Positions 1 to 12,718 of a stretch of DNA of 64,000 nucleotides are shown in pieces. Every line of letters starts with the position of its first letter. Position 1 is the first letter of the stretch. The stretch is from Pascua guehoae (lineage: Eukaryota; Basidiomycota; Tremellomycetes; Trichosporonales; Trichosporonaceae). The notes below the pieces were generated by a model. The model had not been told where the DNA came from. It made no database searches and saw only the letters and a list, made by a program, of their open reading frames with translations. Both the position numbers and the translations under genes were made by a program. The DNA is taken from positions 815,425 through 879,424 of the forward strand of contig BCJX01000012.1 in NCBI GenBank assembly GCA_001600415.1, read 5' to 3'.

Positions 1-1813
1 ACGACAGCTGCGATGAACACGATAGCAGAGACAGCAGACATGCCACTATACAGGTGCGGCGGGAAAGTATTGAGCCTGCCATCTTGAGCTCGGGCGCACG
101 CGACGTTGAGCATGGATACTCTCTCTGTCAATCCAATGGTACCAGTAGCAAGCCGTGTCTCCGGTTGCCGGGGGCCCCTATGGCAGGCGCAGCGCGGCAC
201 ATCAACGACTACAGTACAGCCTCGAGACAAGGGTCGGAGATGGCATTTCCTATACGAGACCCTGCCTGCGTGCGCCCGAGCTCAAGGTGGCAGTCCCAAT
301 CCTTTCTGGTCACACCTGTACCACCAACCGACACAGAATACGGCTATTCCAGCGTCCATACAGCGCTGCTCAAAGCCACACGCGCCCAAGTCTCGGATTC
401 CGACGTTTCCGCTTCGTCGTGCCAACACTTGACAAGAGTGATAAACCGAGCACAAAGAGACGAGCAGACGTGCCAACCTTGCGCATGATACGGCGCCACA
501 TGCAGCGCCACCGCGATCGAAAGTATCAAGACGCGTGTGCCTGGACATCCGAGTTGCCCGGCTTGGGTGTACCCCCCTCATCGCGACCGGACATTGCGCC
601 ACTGCCACCCCTACCCCGGCACCGTTGAGTACACGACGCGAGTCTCCAGCAGCCTAGTTGGGCACACACTGTCGGCATCGACGAGACAAGCTTTATCGTT
701 GCCGTTCGGCACGCGCGGTAGGACAAGATTGAGAGTCTAGTTCAACCAGAAGTTGGCGCCGCGCTGCAGGTAGGTTACCAGGGCAGACCAAATGCGGCCT
801 TTCGCGCTTCGCGAGCTGGGTTGCGGTGCTCCCGGATGGGATGATGGGTCAAGCGGGGCTCCCGGCCCGCGATTTCCGGGTGACAAACGCAGCGGGTCAA
901 CCTTGTTTTCTGGTCGGCAGGGTGCCGGCACTGAGCTTGTACGGTTGGCACGACGATGGTCGCGTGCGAGCTTCCAATTCGCGCATCCAAGTGTTGATTG
1001 ACGCATGTGGTACAATACGCCGTTGGAACCGCACATCCATTCTGCGAATCCCACTCATCACATGCTCCAAGACGACAACAAGACAAGACACGACAACACG
1101 CCGCTCCAAGCATAATACCAACGCAGTGCGCAGGTGGCCAGCGGCCAGCCTCCATGACCGAACAAAGTCCCAACTGACAAACAACACTGACCCAAACCCA
1201 CCGAGATCCATGTACCCACGCTCACACCAGCCACACCCCCGCGCATTCCCGCATATCGGTGCCCGCCCCCGCGCCGTTGTCAAGCTTGGTGGGATTTCCC
1301 GCACACCGCCACGATTCCAACAGAGCGACCACACGGCACTAGACTACCGGTCGGGACACTCTATCTCGCAGGATCGGCGTATCTGGTTCCGTTGGCGTTT
1401 AGCTCGCGAGGCACGGTAGTGCGTACTCGGCCTGTGCGTCATGGCTTGATGGGACACTTTGGAATGGGAAACTTGGGTGTTGCTCCTAATCGTGTTCTGC
1501 GATGTGCTTGGTGTTGGATTTGGTACAGTGCAGGAGCGACTGACAGGACTTCCAGACGTGGCATCATCGTGCTCTGTTTTTTTTTTTCTTTATCGGATCT
1601 CCACTTGAAGAGCCCGTTCACACCACTGCAACTTGATTTCGTCCGAGACAGACCACTGACAGTTGAGGAATCGGCGGACGAGGCGGGGTGCAAGCTTGAA
1701 GTGAAATATCGCCAGAGGACGAGTACATTTCAACACAAAGTCGGGTTATGGGGTTATACGTACAGTACTGCTGAAGTGCCGAGACACTGCTACAGAGACA
1801 GGGTTGGAGCTCA
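1..1813. other. Left-edge stretch with no recognisable gene
   Basis: Only short overlapping open frames of random composition are present on both strands, none with a family motif or a consistent set of splice sites. A T11 run lies near 1577-1587. The last few bases adjoin the 3' end of the minus-strand membrane-protein gene, so its 3' UTR probably lies here. Confidence 0.5.
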
Positions 1814-3291
1814 CTAAACCCCGCCGCACCCGCCTACGTCTCCGCCGTCACCCCCGCACCCGTCTCGGCCTCCGCCTCCGCCTCCGCCTCCCAAATCAGC
1901 GCCCCTGCCCCCCTTTGAGTCCCTCTCAAAGTACTTTATAAGGAGGAACCACCCCGAAGTACCATCCCACCTGCTGTCGTTTCCAAACCTGTAGGTCGCG
2001 CCGGCGCCCGTGGCCGTCTTGCCAGGCTCGGCGGGGACCGCAGAGCCACGTCGGTACTGGTGTTTCCGGAGCCATCGGCGGTAGCACCACGCCAAGCCCG
2101 GGGCGGCGTCGACGACGGTGATCAGAAAGAGCAGGACGCAGGTGGCGACGAGAACCCAGAAGGCCCAAGTGAATTGGCCCTTTGGGGGCCCGCCGAGAAG
2201 GACACTGGGGCGGATGCCAAGCTCTGCGGCGGTGCGGTTGGCAAACGCGGGATCCGAGCTGTACTGTGCGTGCAGGTCTTGGAGGTCGCTCAAGAGCGAA
2301 GGCCAGAAGAAGCCGTTGACGATCACGGCGGCAAGTACGAGCACAAAGGTGAGGAAGTGCGGGGCCACTGACCAGTCAATGGGGAAAAAAGCGAGGCCGA
2401 AGAAGCCTGAAAAAGTAAGCGATATACCAAGGGAGGGTTGACCGTCGGCCCTCAACTCCTGACTCCACCGACTGTGGTGCGGTCTTGGACAAAGTGTCGC
2501 CAGACACATTTGGACTGGCTGTACGACCAAAGATTTAGGCGCAGAGCGGCCATCGCCTGTTCCTCTGCAAGCCATACAGGTACACAGCAGACCAGCCCGA
2601 CCCCCAAGTGTTCGAACTCGTAGGCTCACGACTGTCCAAACCAGAGCTCAAAATTACCCATACGCTACACGCTGTCCCGAAGCAGAATACGCACCACTTC
2701 CCACGGCCACCAAAACCCATGTGGCAACCACAGCCCGCGAGTCGGTGTGCACGTTTCCAAACACGGGAACGAGCACCTCTTGCGTATTGTACGGCCATGA
2801 GGATGGGAATCGGATTTCGCTTGTTCCGTCGCTGAGCGTGTAGGACGGGTTGAGCTCGCACAAGAATGCTGAAAATTTGTACCAGGGGCTGGATGACCCT
2901 CCGCCGTCGTCGACGGACAGCTTGTAGAACGGGGCGACTACGGTCAGCCGATCAAGCCCAACGAGGTACGTCCAAACTTGATCCCAGTTCACGGGCAGCC
3001 CACTCAACCCGAATGACTGTGCTACTCACTCATTGTGGTGATAAGAAGGCATACCACCGTAAAGTACGGAGCAACCCAGACGAGGACCATACTGATTCGA
3101 GAACCGGACGGCAGGTAGAACTCTGCCACTTGCAGTAGTGATAAAAGGGATGAGAGAAAGTGGGCGAGTGGCTTGTGAGGTTTGTGAACGTCATACATAT
3201 AGCAAAGGCGTGCCAAGCAAGGCGGTGCACTGGCAATGAGGCTGTACGCCTCGGGTCTCAGAAGGAGGCACAGCACAGACAATGTGAACAT
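1814..3291 (-). CDS. Four-pass membrane protein, unassigned family
   Basis: Three exons give a 365-residue model: 3291-3030, 2937-2695 and 2406-1814, with phases that join exactly (introns 92 and 288 nt). Hydrophobic segments lie near residues 66-87, 154-176, 182-205 and 247-268. The second spans the exon 2/3 junction, which supports the splice. A hydrophilic loop of about 65 residues follows segment 1, and an NRT glycosylation sequon lies between segments 3 and 4. One long first loop plus three later segments resembles tetraspan SUR7/claudin-like proteins, but I see no diagnostic motif and do not assign it. The C-terminal tail is almost pure glycine, encoded by GGAGGC-type repeats at about 1860-1895. 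The start at 3291 is provisional: the frame stays open to an acceptor at 3314, and an upstream exon near 3640-3830 is possible. Confidence 0.6.
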
Positions 3292-3314
3292 GTCTTGCGC
3301 TTCTGGCTGGGTTC

Positions 3315-5233
3315 CTGGGATTTGGGGGTTGACGAGAGCGAGTCATGGGGAGTGGTGAGCACCGTGCTTGTGCTTGCATGGTCCCGTGACCGGCCACAGA
3401 GTGCACAGGCCCCCCTCAAGCCGGATGTTTGGCATGGTTGTCACCAATCGCGGTTGGTGGCGCTCAAACCTCTCTGTCTCTTGGCCGTGCCTCTCAGCTG
3501 GCCCACTCGCTCCGTCAGCATTTCTGCAGCAGCGCGAGGAAGGAGATCTCTCACGGCTGCTCAGCCCCTATTGCTTAGCAGCTGACCTCGTGCTCGAGAC
3601 GTAACTAAATACAGATCAAGAGGCGGTTGGTCAGGAAAAGAGCCCAAGACTCGGCCGTCGCATGGGATGCTGATCACACCGTAGAGGTATGTCCGCAAAG
3701 TCCTCAGACTGCCACATTGAGCTTGGGTGCACGCACACACAAAAAATGCAGGGTACATCGAGTAGGGTACATGTCTCATGTGGTCGCTTGCCGTGCCATC
3801 GTTTGGGGGGTACAAAGGCCGACGTGAAGGTTGCACATCACTCTAAGCTGGCGTGAGGGTACCTTGCGGAGCCCTGCACCCCCGTACTCATTTCACCAAC
3901 CACCCAACTTTAAGACGTGATTATTCAACAACCATTGAAGCTATCCATAAACTCTCACCGCCATCACGCGCAGCTTGAAGAGGACTTTGACAGAGTATGT
4001 GATTAATCCATCCATGATAAATATGCTGCAAGCTAGTCACCAATCTGGCCACCATGAACCATTTTGACGGTGATGCCCATGCACGGTGGCTTTTCGCATT
4101 GGATGGGCCTCTGTTGGAGAGGTGTACCTTTTTGTGGGTGGCGTTAGTACGCCATGTGTGCAACCTTTCAGACGGCCATTGTAGAGCGCCTCTGTGCATC
4201 TTGGCCTGGCCCGTGCTCAACCTTGTAGTCTCATGACTTTCCCGACGCAACTGGGCAGTAGGACACAAGTGGAGGCATGTTCCGTCACAACTGCGTCCTC
4301 TCCACCAAGCAAGCTTCTGACCTTGCCCCAATAGTTTGGGTCTGTTGGGAACAATCTCTTCTACTCTACTCGCTTTTACAGGACGAGGTCGGGTGGTTTC
4401 GGACGCTCGTAAAGATATCTGCACGTCCTCGGCACCGCCTCTCAAAGATGCTGCGCGCTCCCCATCAGCCCAACACAGCCTCAAGACTTCGCAAACACAG
4501 CCTCAAGACTTCACAAGCACAGCCTCAAGACTTTGCAAACACAACCCATGGCAATGTAGGAAAGTCTGTACTACGGTACGGACACGCACAACGGGCATGA
4601 CGATCCGCCATTGGTGTTGTTGCCTTGCTCGGCTCGCGATAGTGGGACACAACCTACATGGCAGTTGAATCAGCCCTAGCACACACCTGCCGCTTCTGTT
4701 GGTCGCACTGCATTAGCGGTGCAACAAGTTTGCCGCCCCTGTACTGTATGTCATTCGTTGTGCATTTTTTATGGACTTGTACGGCTGGTTGGTTACCTAA
4801 GCTGGCGCCCTTCTCGACTACGAGCTTGGACCAGGTAGCTCTCTCTCTTATCTTTATATGGCACGCGGCAGCATGGTCGACATCGTCATCTTGCGATCTT
4901 GCGAGCTAGTGTTGCCACGTGGCGTTGCATGGACAGTGCCATGAGCGATTAACGCTTTCGTAGCATATGCGACGTTGTTTGAGCATTCGTTTTTGTGCAT
5001 GCATTCATAATGACTGCAATGTGGACACAAGCCGTGCCACGGGCAAAGAAGATCGCCGACGCGGGGAAGAGATCTAAGAGTGGTTGGTCATGGCTGTTGA
5101 TGATGTTCCTATAGTCAGGATACTAGCATACATGTTGCGTTGCTACAAGGATTCAAAGCTCTCGAAGCCAAAGTCTCATTCATCGCCGTCTCACTGGCAC
5201 CGACGGTGAGACGACGACATACCGGCTACAGTA
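3315..5233. other. Intergenic region, possible upstream exon of the membrane gene
   Basis: No complete gene is visible. A minus-strand open stretch at about 3610-3700 could be a 5' exon of the membrane-protein gene, but I could not find a donor and phase that fit. The region also holds the triple 22-bp repeat listed separately. Confidence 0.4.
4475..4540. repeat. Three tandem copies of a 22-bp unit
   Basis: Units 4475-4496, 4497-4518 and 4519-4540 all begin ACAGCCTCAAGACTT and differ at only one or two positions near their ends. The array is intergenic. Confidence 0.9.
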
Positions 5234-6387
5234 TCAATGGTCGGGCCAGCCCGTGGTATCGTCTGTCGGAGCCGTTCTCTCTCTTTCGGAATGGGTGGGA
5301 AGCCCACGGTATCCCACGGGAGGAAAGGGCATCAGCATGTTCCGAGACATGCGGAGATTGTACCATTCGTTGTAGGCCTTTGGATCTCTGTCAAACCACT
5401 CTTGATGGTCTGGGGTAAGGGGAAGGACGGGTCGTAAGTCGTAGTAGAGTCCCGCACGCTTGCCAATCTCATAAAGCTGGATATCGGTCAAGCCGCCCGT
5501 TGTTTCAGAGGTCAAGTCGCTCATTACTTCGGCAGCCTTGAGTGCGGGGTGGCGACGACCGTACACTGCAATGGTACTGGGGAGCCAATCGGCCGATTCG
5601 GCAGGACCAACAAATCCTGGGGGTAGGGCAATGCGAATGTTGCCCTGGGAGGTGTTAGTTTTGTACAATAGACTTGGGCCTTACAAAGATGAGGGCGTCT
5701 TCACCATCGCACTCCTCGAAGTGCTCCCAAATCTCCGGCATTGACGCCAGCTTGTTCGTACGCCCAAGGGTACTGATCCAGGGGTTTCGAGGACACGCTG
5801 CCATGTCTTCGGGCGTGATGTCGGATACGGTGAGCCATATACCAGGGCCATTGTCGTGGAATGTCTCGCGGAGCATTTGCGTTCCCTCTGCAACCTTGTC
5901 CAAGCGTGGTTGATAGGGTTTCAGAGTGGAGTCTTGTTCGTACTCGTCAAAGTCGGCAACGGTGGCGACACATTCGAGGTAGGCCTGTACATCCAAAGGT
6001 TGACTGCTGTAAGCAGACGCTAATGCTCAGCGAGACAGTTACACACGCTTCAGGTGCAAGATCAAGGTCGATGATGTAGTCTTCTGGCCGTTTCGAACCC
6101 AAGAAATAAGAGCACGACGAGTCGGACGCATTGGCAGTGCTGCACACAGGTCAACAACGTGAATCCCTTGGAGGCTCACGATGACAAGGCCATATTGGAG
6201 ACCATATACGAGACCGTATACCGAGCTGTCCGGCGAGCGATTTGACCACGAACGAGGAGGATGCAAACTCAATTTTGCCTCCCGCGTTACAAGAGGTCGT
6301 CGAGGCAGGTAGGAGGTCATAGGGTGGGCGGCGATCATACACGGACGGGGCCCCAGATCCATGATCGGGCTTATTCCGGGAGTTTTG
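5234..6387 (-). CDS. Unrecognised protein, split gene with unresolved 5' end
   Basis: Three 3' exons join in phase: 6139-6047, 6006-5685 and 5644-5234, separated by 40-nt introns with good GT and AG borders. They encode about 275 residues that look like ordinary globular protein (YIIDLDLAPE, then DVQAYLECVATVADF, then GNIRIALPPGFVGPA), rich in Pro, Asp and Tyr. I do not recognise the family and see no transmembrane segment. A further exon at about 6387-6160 has coding character (YDRRPPYDLLPAS, GGKIEFASSSFVVKSLA), but its best donor (GTGAGC) leaves a phase that does not match the next exon, so either that junction uses a weaker donor or a small exon is missing. The initiator Met may lie in a minus-strand frame starting near 6840. 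Treat the gene as 5'-incomplete. Confidence 0.5.
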
Positions 6388-7461
6388 CTGTGTGGGTCAT
6401 CCGCGAAACGCGGGGTGCAAGGAAGGCTTCTTGCGTAGAGCATGTTGGTGAAACAGATGGGGCATAAAGGTCACCATGCATGGCCTGCTCTGCTGTACAA
6501 GGAGAGAGACGGAGCAGAGGGGTTAGATAGGGGGATTGAAGGGGGTTTTGTTGACATCGTGTTTCTGTCTGTTCGAGGCTTGACTGCTGGAATGTCCTGC
6601 ACCAGAGGGCCAGCACATGAACAGCAACGTGGATATCACCAGGCGGCCCTGGCTGGCTACGGCCACCAGGGTGGCATGGTTTATGGACAGATATCGGCAG
6701 TAGAATGTAAAGAAGGCACTCTTTTGTAGCTTTATGAATGCATTGCTGTATGTATTTTGCATACTGGCTACCCAACAACGAGGGTCGATGTCCACCTTTG
6801 TCGGGTTACTTTCCGAATCTACCTCCACCGCATTCATCACCCATCATGCAAACCTTCTGGCAACTTCACCATGGCCACCTGTCTCCCTGCCCGCTGGCCG
6901 CAACGCCAAAAACGGGATGGCGCAAGCGTCGTACGTTGCCGCCGACCTGTGATCCTGTGACTTCCGACGCGTCGGCACGGTGTGCCCGCCCAGGCCACCG
7001 TGCCTGTGCCGCTTGCCAACCTTGCTGGGACGCGGAGCCGAGCCAGATTGCGCCTGGCGATGTCGCCCCGAAATGAGCATCCGCGATGGAGGCATGGACA
7101 GCCAGCAGGATGGTAGCGCGCAGAGAAATAAGAATGGAGAGCGACTGTTAGGGGAGTGAAAGTCGGGAATGAAAGTGAAGAGTGTTCCGCTCACGCGCCA
7201 CGCATGAAGCGCGGCTGCGACGCCAGTGTGTGACTCGTGTGACTACTCGACTTGGCAGCATGCATACAGTGTGAAGAGGGGCCGGTGGCTATGCGAGGAA
7301 ATCTAGCACCCACTGTCTAGCCAAGAGGGTGTGTGAACAACGAAGCGTCCAGATATCAGATACAGTGGAAGATGGATTTGGTTTGGTGGTTTGGTGGATC
7401 AGACGCGAGTGGTGTGTGCAGAAATTGACAACATTGTGGACAAAAACGACTGCAACGCTCG
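6388..7461. other. Intergenic, possible first exon of the preceding minus gene
   Basis: A minus-strand frame from 6840 to 6523 begins MMNAVEVDSESN and could hold the N-terminus of the 5234-6387 gene. The splice path could not be settled. Nothing else is supportable between 6850 and 7461, which lies next to the 3' end of the NT-C2 gene. Confidence 0.35.
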
Positions 7462-10064
7462 TTAGGTGCGCGGCGGAGGCTGATTGTTATGGTTGTTGCT
7501 CAAGACGCGCCGTCGAATACGATTCCAGCGCCCATGCCCCTGCGATTGCAGACCATGGCCCAGGAGCTGGGGATGCCGTCCGTCGGCGTCGACGTCGAGC
7601 TGCAGGGCGCTTCCCCCATCTGGGCCTCCATAGGCGTCGTCGGTGCCGCCGACAAAGCCGTAGTCGTCGTCATCGTCGTCATCGTGATCATCATCGTCGT
7701 CACCGTCACTGTCACCGGGAATGTAGGTGAACGGCGAGAGCTCCTTGTTGGGTGCGGGATTGAAAATGCTTTCGATGACGACATCGGGGGGAAGGTGTTC
7801 GGTGCCGTCACTATGGAGGAAATGCTTTGGGCGGTGGCGTCGACGACGCTGCGTTGGCGAATTGTCGGGTGAGAGCACACTGGTCGGAGAGAGTGGCACG
7901 CCATCATTGGTGGTTGACACTGGTGAGAGCGGCGAAAACGTCATGCTGTATGCGCTGAGAGACGCAGGGAATGTGTCAAAGTAGCCTATATCGTCAATGC
8001 TCTCCAGCCGGAGCGGTGACAACGGCGGCCGAGGCGAGCTTCCCATGGATTGCGGTGATGTTGTCAACGGCGCATCGTCACTTGGCAAAAGGCGGCGCGG
8101 CTCCGACACAACACCAGGGGAGAGAGTGCTGCTCAGGTCGCTGGGTGTCGACATTGTTGATAATGCCCGCACCGCCGGCGCCTTGCGGTGCGTATGCCCG
8201 CCAGAACCAGTGCCAGTGCCTTCGGTGCTGGTGGAGCTGGACGAGTGACGGTGGCTGTGTTCCGGACGCAGGTGGTGTTCGTACGTCTTGTACCGATGTC
8301 TTGTGGCCTGGGTCACGGCAGCCATAGACGATGACCCCTTGGTCAGGCTGGCGTTTGAGTTTCTAGAGTTGATCGACCGGGGTCCGGACATCGACGATAG
8401 CGATGATGACGACGACGCCGTAGAGTGTGTTGGCAAGAGCTGGACTGCGAGCGTTAGAGATCGATTCCATGGACTAGGTCCAAGCATGACGCTCACCCTC
8501 AGGGTACGTATTCTCTTCTCCGGTCAGATCGGTGATCCCAGCCACGTGGTGTCCCTCCTGCATGGCTGGGGCGACCCATTGTTGTTCACCGCCGATAAAG
8601 CGCATGTCCACGGTGATCTAGCTGTCAGTATTTGTACTGCATCGTAGGGATAGGACGGCTTACACGGATGGTAGCGTTTGTCTTGCTGTCTTTGAGCAGG
8701 AACCTACGCGTCGTAGGGCCGTGGTCGACAAACGGCGCCAGGTCGATATCGACGTAGCCCATCTCGGTCATTTCGCGCTCGATCGTCTGCTCAATGTAGT
8801 CGTGCTTTCCAATCTTTGAGTTCTTGGCTGCTATTGCCGCGCGAGCGTCAACCTGGAAGACCTCGAGCTTGACGCTTGATTCGCCCTTGGGACCGGTGCC
8901 GAGAATGGGCAGCGTCGTCGTCTTGGCGACAGAGGTGAGGCTTTTCGTTGACGAAGTGACCTCGACGGGCTTGCCAAGGGGAACATTGAAGGTGTGCGAA
9001 ATTTGGTACTCCCAATTGACAATGTGCGATCGAACGGGACTCAGCGGCGTGGTGCCTTTGCGGGCGGCTGCATCGACCTTTACCTCCTCGGGTTGTTGCG
9101 CTTTGGTCGAGGTCGGCGAAGGAGGTAGACCATCGATGAGTGAAGCAGCATCAGACCGGACGCTGGTTTGACGTCCCGTAATGGACGCCGTGTCGCTCGA
9201 CGTCGTCGGAGCGATTGAATGGGGACGGTGGGTAGAGGTGGTGCGTGTGCCGTTTGTGTCCAGAGACCCAGTAGAGTAGGTCGAAGGAGGTCGAGAGTCA
9301 TTGAATGGCTGGGCGCGCGCCAATGGTGGCACGTCGTAGCCAGCCGGGCCGTCGGATGAAGATTCTTCTGGAGAGTTCATCATCTCCGGTTCTTCAACAA
9401 TGACACGCCCCCGCTTCTCTGGCGTGTCTGGCGCACTCCCTCCTCCTCTTCGCCCGCTACCTTGCCGGGCTGATGTGGGGTCGGACGTTTGCTTCTCATG
9501 GGCCTTGGCGGGTCCTGTAGGGGCTCGCTGCAAAGACCGCAAAGGGAGTGAGGACGAGTGATGCGGCTGCCGAGGTGTGCCCTCTCGATGGGGGCCTTGG
9601 AGCGTGGCGCCGCGATGCGGGTTGAGCGAACCCAACGACGTGTTTGAGCTGTTTCGAAGTGACTGTTGGCTCGCCGTCGCACGTAAAGTGCGTACACTAA
9701 GCGCCTCGGGCTTGTCGGCAACAGGTCGGACGTCGATGGGTGGCTTGATTCGCGGGGTGGGGTTGCGCATGAGCTTGTCACCGTCACGCGCTTTTTGGGC
9801 TCGAAACTTCCATTTGACAGCAAACTCGCCGTCAAGCTGGGGCACGTTGCTCAGATCATGAATAGTCACTTTGGCCACAAACGACGCCTCGCGAGGAGCC
9901 TCCCACAGATGTCGCAGCTTGTGAGTGAAGCGAGTGGAGTGTGATTTCGGTACCGTAGCGGTGCTCGACGCTGTCAAGGGAGACGTCGCATTCAGAGGGG
10001 GCATGAGGGTCGACTCGGAGCGTGGCGGGCCCCCGCGTGAAGGGAGTAGAACCGTCGATGACAT
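7462..10064 (-). CDS. NT-C2 (EEIG1/EHBP1-type) domain protein
   Basis: Three exons, 10064-8664, 8617-8497 and 8444-7462, give 834 residues with introns of 46 and 52 nt. Residues about 58-93 (SFVAKVTIHDLSNVPQLDGE, then FAVKWKF) match the first strands of the NT-C2 fold found in EEIG1, EHBP1 and fungal relatives. The second half starts near residue 345 (VNWEYQISHTF) and runs across both introns to about residue 508. It includes a Tyr-Val-Asp-Ile-Asp-Leu strand and ITVDMRFIGGEQQW, where exons 1 and 2 join. A Ser/Pro-rich insert of about 250 residues separates the halves. The C-terminal third is disordered, with a basic RRRRHRPKH run and an Asp run of about 20 residues. NT-C2 proteins usually act as lipid or protein adaptors in membrane traffic; no catalytic site is expected. 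Domain identity is well supported, cellular role is inferred. Confidence 0.8.
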
Positions 10065-12718
10065 GATGGGACAACGGGGAAGGCGGGTGAGGGGGAGGGG
10101 GAAGGGGCCAGACGGTTCGTATGGGGCGACGCAAAGTACGCCTCAGTCCACAAGGAGAGTGGCGTCGAGCACCCGACGTAGGTTTGGGTATGTCGATGAA
10201 GGAAGGTCGGTGGAACAACAAGTCACGGGGATGGGAATCACAGCCCGTGGCCGAGCAGACTGCACAAGAGTTGGCGGGGCTCGCGAGGTTTGACGAATGA
10301 CAAGGTAAGCTGGCGGTACGCCTGTGACGGAGAGGACCACTGGCCGTACTCGAGGGGTTTGTGAGATTGGCGGGTGACGTCTCCTTGTCGGGGGGGTGCT
10401 GGGGCGGAACGGAACGTGTGGAGGGGTGGGGTGTGTTGATTGATCGCTGTGAAAGCGTTTGGGGAAGGATGGCTAAAGGAAGGTGACGATGATCATTGAG
10501 CAACGTTCGGGATGCGGATCGAGACAAGGCGTTGAACAACGACCGTCGCGCGTCGGTCAACGTCAAAGTGAAGTGAAGATGGAGTGGAGCGGAGCGGAGT
10601 GTAGTGTCGTGTCGTGTCGTGTGGAGCTGCACGCGTGCGTCAGGGGAAGGCACAGTGAGCGACGACTGCAATAATTCTAGCAACTGTAGCCTGGCCGAGG
10701 GCAGGTGCACGGTCCACCCCTGCTTGTTGGTTCAGATCGGAACTGGATGCGGACGTGGCGCGCGTGTGGCGGTGCTCAAAGAGGTAGTGAGGCCAGTGGT
10801 CTCGGCGAGGCAGCAGGGCAAAAGATTGCAGCAGGGGTGGCCCAAAGTTCCGATCGAGTGTGCACGGCGCGCGTGTACCGCCGGAGATGTCGTCCAAGGG
10901 CAAGTCGGCGTCGCCACGTCTGTGGGGTTGTGGGGTATGGGGCCGCCTGGTGTCACACCCAGTCCTGAGGAAGGACGAGCGCGCGGGCACGGGGCTTTGT
11001 CAACCAACGGCCAACGGGTTGGCGCGGGCTGCAAGCGTCGAGTGGGTGGTGGTGATTGGTGAGGAGGCGGATGCTGGTATGTGCTGGTGGGGACGGACAC
11101 AAGGTCGGGAAAGGGCGGGGTCAATGTCTAGAGACACAATGACGGTCCGTGTCCGATCCAAGGGCCAGTCGGCTTCCGTTCTCGTCTTCTTGCCACCCGA
11201 TTCTTGTCCTTGTTCTCGTTTTGGGGACGTCGAGCCACCGAGCACGTGCCCAGTCAAGTTCACCGTCGAGCAAGTGAACAACTCTACACGGACGAATGTG
11301 GTCGATTCACTCGATCGAGGTTGGTCGAGACCAGAAGCGTGCGAACCAAAGGTGGAGTGTTGTAATGTTGGGGTATGCGGGCACGGACTTTGGGTGCGAG
11401 GCGGTTGACTATCAGACCGACAGGCTACACGAGGTCGAGAACCCGAGAAGCGGCGATGAACGAGTGTTGGGAAAGATGCAAAGTGGAGGTGAATGTGGGG
11501 GGGTGGGGTTGAGATGATGGGTAGGGTTGGATTCTGAAATGAATGCGTTGTCCGGCGGCAATGAAGATGACGAGGTTGGCTAGTTTGCTAGAGTTACCCT
11601 TGGCAGGGTCGTTCCCGAGTTCCAAATATATGACGCCGCACACGTTTCAATTCGTCCACCGGGACAGAACGGTGGAAATGTAGTGCTGTAGTGCTGTAGT
11701 GGATGCACAGGTGGCGATGAGTAGGAGAGACAGATGATGAATGATGGAGGTGGTGTTGGCAGACGTGTTGCATGCAGCCCCCCTTTGGCTTGTGGCTTGC
11801 AGGTGTAAGGAGGCTACGCGTGCAGCATGCATGCAGCAAGCAGGGGTTTGCGCGTTTGCGTTTGCGGGTGGACAGGACGGCGATGGATGCGTATGCTGGT
11901 GCTTTCTGATGCACGTTGGTGACGCATCCGGGTGCAGCCTCCTTCCCCCTCTTTTGCTGCCCCTGCCCCTGCCCCTGCCGCCGCCGCCTGCGACCTGCAA
12001 CCCCTTGCCCTCGTCTCGTGCTTCCCCTGGCGGCTTGCCAGCTTGCCCTCTCGGTCATCGGTTCCGCCATCAACACAGGTCACACACACCCGCTGCCGCG
12101 CTGTCCATCCACTCTTAGCATGCATGCTTAGCACCGGGGTGCCGGCAGCCCGGCAGACGGCCCGGACAAGCGGCCCGCCACGGCGAGTACCGTACGTACG
12201 GCTACCCTACGCCGCCATTCCGCGGAACGGAGACAATCTAGAGACGCCACACGTCAAACAAAGATCTCTTTGAATAGTCACATCCAAGTGACCTGACTGG
12301 GGTCTTCCACAGACCCCTGATATTCAAATTGTTCAGAACAACAACAATAACAATAATGGTGTTGGGTGTCGAGCATGTGGTGGTGACAAGCTGCTGACCA
12401 TTGACTGCTCTCTCCTCGTTCTCACGACTCTAGTAACTCTTGGTAGCATGCACGTGAGCACACGAGCACTAGCCACTAGCAAGGAACGTGCCATTCGTAA
12501 CCTGGAGCGATTTTCCGTCTCGGTGCCCGCCTCTGGCCCAGACCAATCTGGTGGGCACGTCATGTCACCCCACACACCCCACACCCTGCTTATCAGTCAT
12601 GAATTTGCTCCCGCCCATCTGCCTCCACCCCGAATTTCCACACTTTGACAACACGTTCGTTCGTTTACAGCTACGACCACGCACTAGACTCTAGACCTCT
12701 TGCACCGTCCTTGCAACC
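10065..12718. other. Divergent intergenic region between NT-C2 gene and MRI1
   Basis: About 2.6 kb between two divergently oriented genes should contain both promoters. Short open frames occur on both strands, but none shows a domain or consistent splicing. Repeated TGTCGTGTCGTGT and purine-rich tracts lie at about 10600-10640, just upstream of the NT-C2 start. Confidence 0.5.
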
